Assembly (NCBI GenBank): GCA_051453625.1
Contig: JBOZIK010000001.1
Location: forward strand, 14,272,035-14,304,823
DNA length: 32,789 bases
Direction of reading: 5' to 3'
From: Welwitschia mirabilis
Lineage: Eukaryota > Gnetophyta > Gnetopsida > Welwitschiales
Shown here: piece after piece, positions 21,413-31,460 of the stretch
Layout of the letters: each line of letters begins with the position of its first letter
Numbering within the stretch: position 1 is the stretch's first letter
Notes under the pieces: model-generated
Told to the model about the DNA's origin: nothing
The model's input: the letters and a program-made list of their open reading frames with translations, nothing else
Database searches by the model: none
Made by a program: the position numbers and the translations under genes

Positions 21413-23052
21413 TTACATTAAAGCTTTAAGATGTTCATCAAAAGTAGGATTATTGTTCAATATATCAAGCCAAGGAGTAGCAAGTTTCTTACCTTTTTTA
21501 TGAGAATAAGAGAAAGAATGATTTTCTAAAATTTCTATATCCTCTTCTTCCTCATTATTTTTATCACTTTGAGATGTTGAAGCCTCATGGGTAGGAGGTG
21601 TTGTCTTATTTTCACTTCTTATCACAATATTATGATATTTTTTAACTTCATTTGAGTTTTCTAGAGGTTGTATGATAAGTGATCCTTGTGGTCTCACAAA
21701 TTTTCAATGTTAGAATTTGTTCTTTCTTAGGTTTTTTACAACTCATCAATAGAATTTCTAAGTCGATTACTTCGAGTTTGTGAGTTGGATGTGCTTGCTT
21801 GATTATTAGAGTTATTTGATTAGAAATTTACATTATCAAATCTCTTTCAAAATGGTTGGAAATTAGGATGATGTATTGGAAAATTTTTGAAATTTGGTTA
21901 TCTAGTAATCCTAGGTTGAAACTTATTTTGATTTTAAATTTAACTTTGATTTTGGTTCTTATTTTTATTTTCAAAGTTTGAAGATCTGTAATACAAATGC
22001 ATATTTCTTTATAAATTCTTTCTTTATATGTTGGCAATGAAGGACAATCTTCATCACACAGTAGTAGTCTTTAAATAAATCACAAGCTAAAGTACAACCA
22101 CACTTGTTTTTATTAACGCCTTTGCATATAAACTCATCTGAGTGTATCTTTTAAAGTTGAATTAAAATCCTTAATGATGTTAATTGATTATTTTTTAGTT
22201 TTTAATTCCTCCTTCTCTTTCTTACCTCTTTAAGATCTTTAATAATTTGGCCTACTGTATAATTTTCTTTGGGTGAGGGATTAGGCTAAGCTTGACTCAC
22301 TTTCACTAACTCTTCTAACACTCTCAAGGAATTTTTTTAATATAAGGCTCATTAAATTTCCTCTACATGAAAAGTTAACAAGTTTCTTAGTTTGANNNNN
22401 NNNNNNNNNNNNNNNNNNNNNNNNNNNNNNNNNNNNNNNNNNNNNNNNNNNNNNNNNNNNNNNNNNNNNNNNNNNNNNNNNNNNNNNNNNNNNNNCCTCA
22501 TTAAATTTCCTCTACATGAAAAGTTAACAAGTTTCTTAGTTTGACTATTGAGTTCACTATAAAAGTAATCTACCAATTATTCTTGAGAAAAAGAATATAT
22601 AGGATTCAAATGTAAAATAACAAAAAATCTTTTATAGGTGAATGCATAATCTTTATTAGGTTGTTGTTAAAAGTTAATTACTTCTTTATTACATTTTCTT
22701 ATAGTTGTTTCACTTATGAATTGTTTTATAAAGTTTTATTAAACTTGACTTCTTGTCTTTAGGCTCTTATAGAAAATAGTTCNNNNNNNNNNACAGGAAA
22801 AATTACAATGTAAGTTCTAATAACTATTCTTTTCTTACCATTTTTGGAAGTAAGTACTAACTATTCGATATCAATAATATGTTATAAAGGATTTTCATTG
22901 TGTTCACCACTAAAAATGGGATAAGCATTTAAATTCTTAAGTTCAACATCATTATCATGTTGTAAATTAAAAGGGATTTGGATTTCAAATTTTTTATTAA
23001 CTATAAGATCTCTAAGGATGACATTGGCATTAGGATTTATAGGCATAGTCAT
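21413..23052 (-). pseudogene. Gag remnant of nested element
   Basis: A likely start is the ATG at 23052 (MTMPINPNANVILRDLIVNK). Then follow VELKNLNAYPIFSGEHNENP, LTSKNGKKRIV, EELVDYFYSELNSQTKKLVN (22500-22570 and repeated before the gap) and CPSLPTYKE near 22035. The C-terminal linker at 21413-21697 includes THEASTSQSDKNNEEEEDIE and TPWLDILNNNPTFDEHLKAL. It is the same gag type as the left relic. The zinc knuckle seen there is degraded here. Two gaps (22396-22495 and 22783-22792) and several stops interrupt it. Gag forms the particle that carries element RNA. Confidence 0.8.
22347..22544. other. 100-N gap with identical flanks
   Basis: Bases 22396-22495 are N. The 48-49 bases on each side, CTCATTAAATTTCC through GTTTCTTAGTTTGA, are identical. 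Exactly 100 N with repeated ends points to unmerged overlapping contigs rather than missing sequence. It breaks the gag frame artificially. Confidence 0.85.
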
Positions 23053-23760
23053 AGGGGTTCTAATACAAGAGGTAGATTAGGTGAAGTAGCCTACTTTTAC
23101 TTTCATGACAAAATAGACATATTAAAAAAATGATTTTCTTCTAAACTATCATCTAAAAAATTTTCTAAAGAAATAAATGTAGAAATTGGAACTTCTGAAA
23201 TACTTTACATACTTTGGTATGCGTACCTGATTTAAATTTGAAGTCAATCAAAACTTCTCAAATGTTATCCTCTATGAATAGCTGCTCTCTCTAATATTTT
23301 TCTTTCTTACTAGATTTTATCATGTCCTAACATGCTTAGTTTTTATGTTTAGTATTTGTCATTCTGTGGTTATCCAAATAGTATTCTAGATGACAGAAAA
23401 TATAGAAAATATAAAAAAATAAAAAACCCAAAAAAATAGAAGTGTTAAATAATAGCTATAGAAAATATTGAAAATAGATTGTTATCCTCCTGAGTCATCT
23501 GGATGATAAAGGGGATAATAGAAAAATTTTAATTTCTAAGGAAAGAAAAAAACTTAAGGCACACAAGCTGTTATTGCTACACATCATCTGGATGATGGAG
23601 CAAATGACAAAGAATTTATTTTGGAACACAAAATAGAAACTATGAAAAGAAAAAAAACTACACTACTTAGTTAAAAGTAAAATGATACTGCATGAAAATA
23701 TTTAAACTAATATCAAAACACTCACTTGAGAAATGACAATCCTTAAACTCTAAGAAATGT
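23053..23760 (-). other. 5' leader of nested element
   Basis: This region lies between the PBS and the presumed gag start. It is non-coding, A+T-rich, and contains two hairpins at 23482-23518 and 23574-23603 that resemble those in the 3' region and LTRs. Leaders of retroelements carry packaging and dimerisation signals, but nothing here shows that these hairpins do so. Confidence 0.55.
23482..23603. repeat. Two hairpins in leader of nested element
   Basis: The first has arms TTATCCTCC (23482-23490) and GGGGATAA (23511-23518) around an inner TCATC/GATGA pair. The second has a perfect 7-bp pair CATCATC/GATGATG (23582-23588 and 23591-23597) with a TG loop, enclosed by TTGCT/AGCAA. They are homologous in sequence to the hairpins at 16139-16238, but the order of the two types is reversed. 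Confidence 0.8.
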
Positions 23761-23778
23761 TTTTTGATAATGGTGCTA
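23761..23778 (-). other. Primer-binding site (tRNA-Asp type) of nested element
   Basis: On the minus strand this reads TAGCACCATTATCAAAAA and aligns without gaps to TGGCGCCGTTGTCGGGGA, a plant Ty3/gypsy PBS. All differences are G to A on the sense strand. It lies 3 bases from the LTR end (CA at 23782-23783 on the sense strand), fixing the LTR boundary and the minus orientation. Confidence 0.75.
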
Positions 23779-23781
23779 AGA

Positions 23782-25039
23782 TGTTGTCATGCATATTTGT
23801 GCAAATGTTATGCTCTTAAGAAGATCTTATCATTTAAAAATAAATATAGATTTTGCATAACATAACATACTAATATAGATAAAAGTTTAACCTAAATGTC
23901 ATATTCTCATCGAAGACATAGGCTAAAAGAAAGATAATTGATTTCAAAATGGAACACTAATGTACTTTAATAGTAAAAATAAATAACAATGTAAAAAATA
24001 ATAATGTAAGCACACTTATGCAAATATAAGCAAAGTATAAATTTCATCTGATTACCGGATCGTCTTGTCATAGAGATCAGCCCTATATAACCTAGATTAA
24101 TCAATAAATATCATTATTCAATTGAGACTAATCTAAGCTATCAATACATTAAATAGAATAGAAAACTACATAAAGTTAATCTACAAAAGAAAAGATAATG
24201 CATCTAAATTAATAATGCTCAATCTCAACAAAGATTGTTCTCATAATCTATATCACTAAAGAAGATGTTATAGAATCAGAATCAACATAAACTATAAGGG
24301 ATATGTATATAATAAGTATAAGGAAATAGAAAAGATTTCTTTGAATTAGTTTTGAATCAAAATCCATATTACAAAGTAGCCATACCTCAATGAAGGAAAC
24401 ACAACCCAACACCAAGGAAGACATCTCTCTATAACTACAATGGATGAAACTCCAGCCCTTTGATCTCTTATCATAAGAATTTTTGGTGAAAGAAAAGATA
24501 AGAAGAAGTTAAGGATGGAGTCCATACTTATTAATAAAAACATACTTACAAAGAAATAAGATAAATAGACATGGATACAATCCTAACAACCATGCAAGAA
24601 ACACAAAGATAAATGATCAAAGTTAGGTGAATATTAATGGAGTATTATTTCAAATATCATCCTACTGGTTATTTGAATGATATAGGAGATTGTACCATCT
24701 CATAAGAATTCTGTATTATCTACCACATTGATTCTAGTAAGCATCTCCATTGGCTTAATTGTTTTGTCATTAGTATAGTTGTCTGAATGATGAAGTGGAT
24801 GATAGGCTTTTTACAAGTATCCATGTAATGCATTAGCCTTAATGTTTGTAGGAAGTTTACTTTAAAATAGAAAATATTATAAACTACTTTAAATGATATA
24901 AAATATCATGAAGATTACATGTTTTTGCATCTTTCATCGCAACTCTTCATTATTATAGAAATCTAGCATAAACCTATCTCATATCCTACAAAACTACTCA
25001 AAATATTATATCAAATATATACAAGTTGATAGCGCAACA
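23782..25039 (-). repeat. 5' LTR of nested element
   Basis: This is a complete LTR of 1258 bp with TG...CA ends. On the plus strand it starts TGTTGTCATGCATATTTGTG and ends GATAGCGCAACA. It aligns with 12435-13469 over the first 1.03 kb, and the remainder has no partner because of the 13470-14218 gap. The PBS borders its left edge and the target-site copy TGGGG its right edge. A TATA-like TATATAGG on the minus strand (24084-24091) is a weak promoter candidate; the other LTR has TATACAAG there. Confidence 0.9.
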
Positions 25040-25044
25040 TGGGG
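25040..25044. other. Right target-site duplication of nested element (TGGGG)
   Basis: TGGGG follows the LTR end CAACA and pairs with AGGGG at 12430-12434 with one mismatch. Outer-element integrase coding resumes immediately after it. Confidence 0.75.
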
Positions 25045-26160
25045 CTTACTATTAAGTGAATAAAACTAAAATAAAAATCCTCCATGTGGTTTTTATTGGT
25101 CATTTACTTTTAAAGACTCCTATTTTTATTGCAAATCATTTGATAATTATCAAAAGTTAGAAAGTCTTTCACAAAGATAAATGGTGCCTTTAAATCCCAT
25201 TCTTACTATTAAACCTTTCAACATATGGGAAATTTATTTTTAAGACCCTTATCCATTATTAAATGAGTATTAATATATCCTTATTTATGTAAATTACCTA
25301 ACTAAATGGGTTTAAGCATGTGCTTAATATGAAAAAAATGCTCAAACAATGGTTAAATTCTTTAAAGAAAATGTCTTAACTTATTTTAGCTATTCATGTA
25401 TTTGTATTAGTAATGAAGGGATGCACTTTTACAATAAAACATTTAACAACCTTCTTACTAAATATGGGGTTAGTCATAAAGGTGAAACACATTATCATCC
25501 ACAAAAAGGTGGCCAAGTTAAGATTATGAATAGGAAACTTAAGAAAATACTTCAAAAAGTAGTAAACTTAACATGAAAAAACTATTCTTTCGAACTTAAA
25601 AATATATTGTGGGCATACCAAACTACTTACAAAAATATCCTTAGGAATGTTACCTTTTCAATTGGTCTATAGTTAAGCATGTTATTTACCTCTAAAACCT
25701 GAGCATAGGGCTTACTTAATGGTCAACAATATGAACTTATACTTAGAGGTTATAAGAAAAAATAGATTCATACAAATCAACGAACTAGATAATATTAGAA
25801 ATAAAACCTATGAAAATATAACAATAAATAAGGATAGAAAGATGAGGTTCCATGGTCAACATACCTTTAGAAACAATTTTTAAGAGGGATAACTAGTCTT
25901 GCTATATAACTCATGCTTACATCTTTTTCTAGGCAAAATAATAACTAAGTGAAAAGGATCCTTCTTAATAAAAAAAGGTTTTACCACATGAAGTATTTCT
26001 CATTAAAAATCCCAAAACTATAACTCTTCAAAGTCAATGGATATGACCTCAAACATTATCATTTACCTACTTTAGTAACTTATAAATCTATAATGCTTAC
26101 TAATCTAGGTTAATGACCTTAAACAAATATCATTAATAAAAGATCTCATTTTCACCTAAG
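25045..26160 (+). pseudogene. Integrase of outer element, 3' part
   Basis: The plus strand continues the integrase cut at 12434: NKTKIKIL, then in a shifted frame CGFYWSFTFKDSYFYCKSFD, VPLNPILTIKPFNIWEIYF, YLTKWV, NAQTMVKFFKENVLTYFS, CISNEGMHFYNKTFNNLLTK, THYHPQKGGQVKIMNRKLKK, LKNILWAYQTTYKN, ACYLPLKPEHRAYL, ELDNIRNKTYENITI and NGYDLKHY near 26030. These are the Ty3/gypsy zinc-finger end, catalytic core and C-terminal domain in order. The catalytic D, D, E positions read Y, N and K. The open frame at 25349-25576 is its longest surviving piece. Several stops are present. Integrase would insert the element DNA; this copy is inactive. Confidence 0.9.
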
Positions 26161-27350
26161 TAGTAGCTAAAATTAAGTATACTTATGGGTTTTTTAAGGA
26201 AGTGTTATGCTTATTGCAAGTGTACTGGTTAAAGGGAATTTTACTTAAGGTCTTTGATTTCAATAAAACTTGTTTGAAGAGTTGAAATCTACCTTCATGA
26301 ATTTTCTTTAAGTCTAAAGCCTTTAATGGAAATAATATTTGTCTTGATTAGGCTAATAACCCAAAGACCCCCTTAAATGTGTAATAAAAAATGATAATGA
26401 AAAGAAAAATAAAAGAATCATAATATATATTTTTTCCAAAGGCACATCACATTAATCACTCAATTGGATTTAGTTAATTGCACAAGGGCTATGGAAACTC
26501 ACTGGCAATGCAATTCTCATGATATAATTATGACATGTTTAACTACATTAGGGCTAAAAATGCTCACTAGCAATGTAACACTCATTTTTTTATAATACAA
26601 TGTGCTTAACTTTATTGGCAAAAAATTTCATAATACTAAATGCTCAATGTGATTTAAAGGTTTAAACTAAGATATATATATTGGTAGAAATGAATAATAG
26701 AGAAACGATAGAGGTAGGAATAAAATGCCTTTTATAACTTATTGTCTTTTAACTCTCATACTTGTAATTTGCTAACAAGTTGTTGAATTCGTATAAGTTA
26801 CATGATCAAGACTGCACCTAATTGATTATGAGAGCTACTAAAAACTACTAGAATATAATAAATGCCATTAACTCAGGATAGTTCACTTATTTATTTATCA
26901 ATTTTTTTCACTCATTTGATGCATTTTTTATCTCCTCTTCACTCTGCATCATTTCACTTTATACTAGTTCCATAAGAAATAACTCCTTAGGAATTAATTA
27001 TTTTTACAGATAGATTTTCCACTTAGCAAATGTTTGGTTATAAATATTTTTAATTTCCCCCATAGCTTAATTTACATCATTTTTAATAAAGGAACTCTTT
27101 GCGATATTCTCAAATAACTTAATGTTTTCAATATAAACTTTGAGGATAAAGTCGAGTTTTAATTAGGGGGTATGACATCTGATTTTTAACACCAAAATTA
27201 TTTATTTTGATATCTTAATTACTTAAAATTGGTGATAAAATTTTCAAAGTTACATATTTATCACACTTTAATACATTTGTCTTTGATAATTTTTCCATAT
27301 TTAATCAGTTTATTATCATTGTTTTTTGCTAAGACACTAGTAAAAAGCTA
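26161..27350 (+). other. 3' internal region of outer element with degenerate tandem repeats
   Basis: No coding signal follows the integrase. At about 26460-26660 a unit of about 65-70 bases recurs two to three times, with a core like GGGCTAnnnAnnCTCACTnGCAATG followed by ATnTGACATG or ATACAATGTG. A related region in inverted orientation occupies the right edge of the window (31753-32789). At 27163-27175 the text AATTAGGGGGTATGACA looks like a second purine-tract/LTR-start motif, about 190 bases before the real LTR. Confidence 0.6.
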
Positions 27351-27361
27351 GTTAGAGGGTA
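27351..27361 (+). other. Polypurine tract of outer element
   Basis: GTTAGAGGGTA directly precedes the LTR start TGTTAGCATG at 27362. It is short and partly decayed. The equivalent tract in the related right-edge element is TTAGGAGGTA, which supports the location. Confidence 0.5.
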
Positions 27362-28557
27362 TGTTAGCATGTAAAAATTGACATTATGATTACGTTAAAT
27401 AACTAATTAACCTTAATAGAATACATTAATATCATTAAATTTATCATAAAAACATGTATTATATTATTTTTCACATTAATTATGAACTAAACTATTTCCC
27501 ATAACATTTTTAGGTGTATTATGCTCAATTGGAGGACATACCTTAATTTTATTTTTAATCTTCTTAAAATGTTGATTCTTTAATTAAGACCATAGGTTCC
27601 ACTCACCTATGTGCTTAAATCACCTCTAAACTCACATTCCTGACATGTTATGGAAAATTAGATAGTATGTAGTTATAGGCTTAATTAAATTTCACATCAA
27701 AAAATAATCATATTCTTATTGACATGTGGTAGTGGTGATAAAGGATTTGTAGAATAACATATAACATTGTTGAATAGGATAATGGTGGAAACACATGGCT
27801 ATGATAGCATTTGGTAGTAGTTTCTACACTCTAAAGTCAAGTTTTAGTAGTATCATAAGCATCTTCACCAAATGAAAAAGATGATAATCCACCCTACTTT
27901 AATTATCATGATTATGTAACCATCCATTTAATGGTATAAGCCAAGAGCTTGTAACCACCCCTCACTCTTCGCTCATCCTATATAAGGGACTTGAACCCTT
28001 TATTATATTAATTCTTGACTTAAAGAATTAAAAAACCTTAGATCATTGACTTTAAATGCCTTTTTAGAGGACTCTTTAGAGGAGTAAGCTTGTCTTCAAG
28101 GATTTCTTAAGGAGTTCTTCTTACTTCCTTCTTCCTTTGTTAAAAAGTTATTCCTTTGTATAATACAAAATTTATTTCCCTTTGGTTCCAATTAATGAGT
28201 AAAATTATAATTAAAATTCTTAGGTAACTTCTTTAAGTATTAAGTTTTGATTATATGAATCCACTTTTATTACTTAATTTTTTAATTTCATAGATCTTGA
28301 GTACTTTAGAAGTCCTTACTTTATATTTTTATTTCAAGCTAAAGTACTAATTAGATTCATCATTTATCATATGATGGATGGAACCATGTCTCATGAATTT
28401 GACAGAAAGTGACTGATGGTTTTTATTGTCTTGTAGGAAGGCAATTGGACAACATTGAAGTAAAGGATTACTTAGGATAAATTAACAATACCTTGGAGCT
28501 AGTTTGCTTTTCTATTCTCTAAGATAAATTTCAACTCAACTTTAAACTTCAACTTAT
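27362..28557 (+). repeat. 3' LTR of outer element (cut by gap)
   Basis: It begins TGTTAGCATGTAAAAATTGA and aligns along its length with 6123-7310 in direct orientation. A TATA-like box lies at 27979-27986 (TATATAAG). The last 130 or so bases and the target-site duplication are hidden by the N run at 28558-28720; sequence after that gap no longer matches the 5' LTR. Confidence 0.88.
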
Positions 28558-28720
28558 NNNNNNNNNNNNNNNNNNNNNNNNNNNNNNNNNNNNNNNNNNN
28601 NNNNNNNNNNNNNNNNNNNNNNNNNNNNNNNNNNNNNNNNNNNNNNNNNNNNNNNNNNNNNNNNNNNNNNNNNNNNNNNNNNNNNNNNNNNNNNNNNNNN
28701 NNNNNNNNNNNNNNNNNNNN
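28558..28720. other. 163-N gap hiding the right end of the outer element
   Basis: The left flank is LTR sequence and the right flank is unrelated to the 5' LTR or PBS region. The LTR end and the expected GGAAG target-site copy should lie inside. Confidence 0.9.
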
Positions 28721-31400
28721 TCAAATAATGAATAGAAGGCTCTAAAGCCCATTTGAAAATCTTTTTGATAGTGTGTTTCTTCTTTGTTACTTACACTTTA
28801 TCTCTTTCTACATTAAAAGTTCTTACATGATCATATTCTTCCTAGTAATCAACTTCTTCTAGTGATGATGTTTTTATGTCCTAAAGATATTGGACCTTCT
28901 TGCGTATATTCACTAGTCTTTATTTTAAATTGTCATGGTATCTTCTCTTATCAAGGATTCATTTTATCACTTTTCTTTGAGTCGATCCCTTATTTATCAT
29001 ATCTCCACCACTTGTAAGGGTCCTTACCCTTGGTTTAAAATCTCCCCTCTATTATTTTACTGCCTTCCCTCTATAATTTTTGGCTACCTTTTTAGAGTGA
29101 ATTTTTTTAAAATAATTTTATTATTTTTTAAGAGGCCTACTTTTCCAAGCATCATCATATTTTAGAGAGATGAGAGCAAAATAAAGAGGTGGTAAGATTA
29201 TTATCATTATGATCCATAATGAGAATGAAGAGGTGGTTGTCAACTTGGATAGTGCATAATGTAGAGGACCCATAAAAGCAAAACAATATGCAGAAAGAAC
29301 TAAATAGAAAAAAGCATTACAAGAATGGATAATACTTGGAAAGAAAGCCATGAGGAATGTGAGGCTAAAATTTATAGCATTTAGGATGTTGTCATGTTTT
29401 ATTAATCATTAAAATATTACATTTGGTAATGAGAGACTAATGTTTTGATAGTGAGAGATGAGATAATTAGGTGATGTGGCATAGTAGAAAAGCATGTAAT
29501 TTGGTAGTGAGAAATAATAGATGGCCATCTTAGATAGCTTGCTTTAATTCTATCTCCTAGCATTATGTACTATGGCATTTAGTAATGCCATATAAAGATG
29601 CAATCTTTAATTTGATCCACCATTCTTCATCTATTATAGTGTCAAATGGCATGTAAAGAATGCAATCTTCCTTTTATTGTCTTGCCATCCTATGTCTATA
29701 TGCATCTAGCACATTAGAAGAGTTATTTTAGACTAAAGTTAAAGATACTATTACTATTAGTATAGAAGCTATATTTCTATCATGTTATGACATTGATAAT
29801 TGGAGAATGGCCATAACAATGTTAAAAAATAAGTGAAGTAATAACTATCATCTTTATCTTAACAGATTGAGTAGTCATTCCACGAGAATTTTACAATGAT
29901 TACTAAGAAATAATGAGCAGATATGTGATTAGAATTTGTAAGAATAATAGCTAGAAGATAATTACAAGAAGAACATGATAAAGATTCCTTTTAATAAGAC
30001 ATCAAAGATAAAAACACCATGTTAAGAGTAAGGTTAGTGTAGAGTTTTCACAAATGAAGAGGACATAGTAAAAAAATTATAGGTGATAGGAGGTATGTAT
30101 TGCAAGAGGTAACGTGTGTTACAAGTAGTAATGAAACACCTATTTACACGGAAAAAAAACAGGACATGTGTATTGCATGTTCTATATGTGGAAGGATGAC
30201 ATAAAGGGGTGACTTAACAAAGAGGAAAAGAATCTCTTTACCATCAAACCATACACTTCTAGCTATGATGTGAGATTATCAAATGAAGTTACAATAAAGA
30301 AAATAATGCCAATGGAAGAAATAAATATGTCAAAGTTGATATCAAATCTTGTGAGTAAGACAAATCATGGAAAGAGGGGTGTTCACCATGACCTGAGTCA
30401 ACCATAATTACTATAATGACTATGTACATAAACATTAAGAAAAATATCCATAAAAACATTATGAATAATGTTTGCATAAGTTCATGCAGATAGATAAAGT
30501 AAGAAAAACATGTTCATATCCAAATTTTATAACTTATAGATTAAGATTCCTATTCTAATAAAGTCCTAATGTCATTCTCTTCATAGGGATAAATCAAGGT
30601 GGAATACTAAATCGATATAACACAAAACTCTCTTAACTGCAAAGATTCAAGATAAATAAAAAATTGAGAGAAATGAAATTGGATTTATATGGTGGTATAG
30701 GGAAATAAGATAACTCTAAAAGTCTAACTTAAATCATCCAATAGCAAATATTAATTTCAACTTTATATTGTAAATTCCTAAAATGAAACTTAAATTATTA
30801 AGTCATTATAACTTGGATTGTGGTGACATAATCTCATTCATCACATTAGGATTTCTAAATTCCCTAGTTTCTTTGGTCCTTTGTAGCCTATTATAAGTAT
30901 GAAAAGTAAGAATGAAAATTCTCAAGATTCATAAAATAATTTGACTTCAACTAAGAAGTAAACTTAAGGAAGTAACTTAATAAATAGAAAATACTCAATA
31001 ATGTAGTATTATATAATCATCAAAAGTATAGTGCTAACTACACTTAAAATCAAAAATGAATAACTACTATTTCATGAAAAATAGAAATTAAATTACATTG
31101 AGGGAAGAATGTAAAGCTAATATAGATTTCTAAAAGCTAGATTTAAAGCTAGTTCAGTCCTGAAGAAGAATGTTAAAAGTCATGTTAATGATTGATGCTA
31201 TAAAAGTTTCAAGTATTTACTAGCTACATATCTCCTCAACTAAAGGTATAAATTCCTTATTATAGGTAAAAATGGGTTAGGATTCCTCAATTAGTATTTT
31301 AAAATTTAGGGTTTTTATTCAAAAAATTAACACTTTTATGGTCACATGATTTGTTAAAGTTTGGTGTTGTAACTACCTAACCTCATAACTATAAATTTAT
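28721..31400. other. Intergenic sequence without recognisable gene
   Basis: I read both strands and found no domain, no long codon-biased frame and no retroelement motif. The short open frames at 28935-29165, 29121-29351 and 30289-30477 are low-complexity hydrophobic translations of A+T-rich DNA. The only structure is a diverged tandem duplication of about 61 bases at 29584-29705. Confidence 0.5.
29584..29705. repeat. Diverged tandem duplication, unit about 61 bp
   Basis: AATGCCATATAAAGATGCAA (from 29584) recurs as AATGGCATGTAAAGAATGCA (from 29645). Both are followed by ATCTT, a pyrimidine-rich stretch and a CCA-TTC/CCTATGTCTAT-like end. Confidence 0.5.
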
Positions 31401-31460
31401 CACTTTTCCAAGATAATTTTAAAACATAACTCTTAATGTATCCTAGTATAAAGAATCAAT

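Larger units (their letters stand above)
12435..25039 (-). mobile_element. Nested Ty3/gypsy retrotransposon, complete layout, decayed
   Basis: Directly repeated LTRs (12435-about 13690 and 23782-25039) enclose minus-strand gag, protease, RT, RNase H and integrase in standard Ty3/gypsy order, with the PBS next to the right LTR. The whole is flanked by a 5-bp target-site duplication and sits in the integrase of the outer element, so it inserted after that element. Total length is about 12.6 kb including a 749-N gap. The internal region includes about 3.5 kb between integrase and the 3' LTR, unusually long for a simple gag-pol element. Related to the left relic at 1-2672. Lineage (Athila, Tat or other) is not resolved. 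Confidence 0.92.
6123..28557 (+). mobile_element. Outer Ty3/gypsy retrotransposon, interrupted by a nested element
   Basis: Two direct repeats, 6123-about 7457 and 27362-28557 and beyond, flank plus-strand gag, protease, RT, RNase H and integrase remnants, with a tRNA-Asp-type PBS after the left repeat. The right end lies in the gap at 28558-28720. Bases 12435-25044 (the nested element and one target-site copy) are foreign; without them the element is about 10 kb, a normal size for Athila/Tat-type elements. Integrase coding stops at 12434 and resumes in frame at 25045. It is thoroughly decayed: multiple stops in every domain and mutated protease and integrase active sites. The Athila-like label is inferred from gag and PBS features. 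Confidence 0.9.

Noticed and set aside
22352-22576. Tandem gag duplication
   Set aside because: The duplicated text brackets exactly 100 N and is identical on both sides, which fits an assembly overlap better than biology.
28935-29351. Possible small membrane proteins (hydrophobic open frames on both strands)
   Set aside because: Hydrophobic translations are expected from A+T-rich DNA. There is no start context, family match or codon bias, and the frames overlap antisense.
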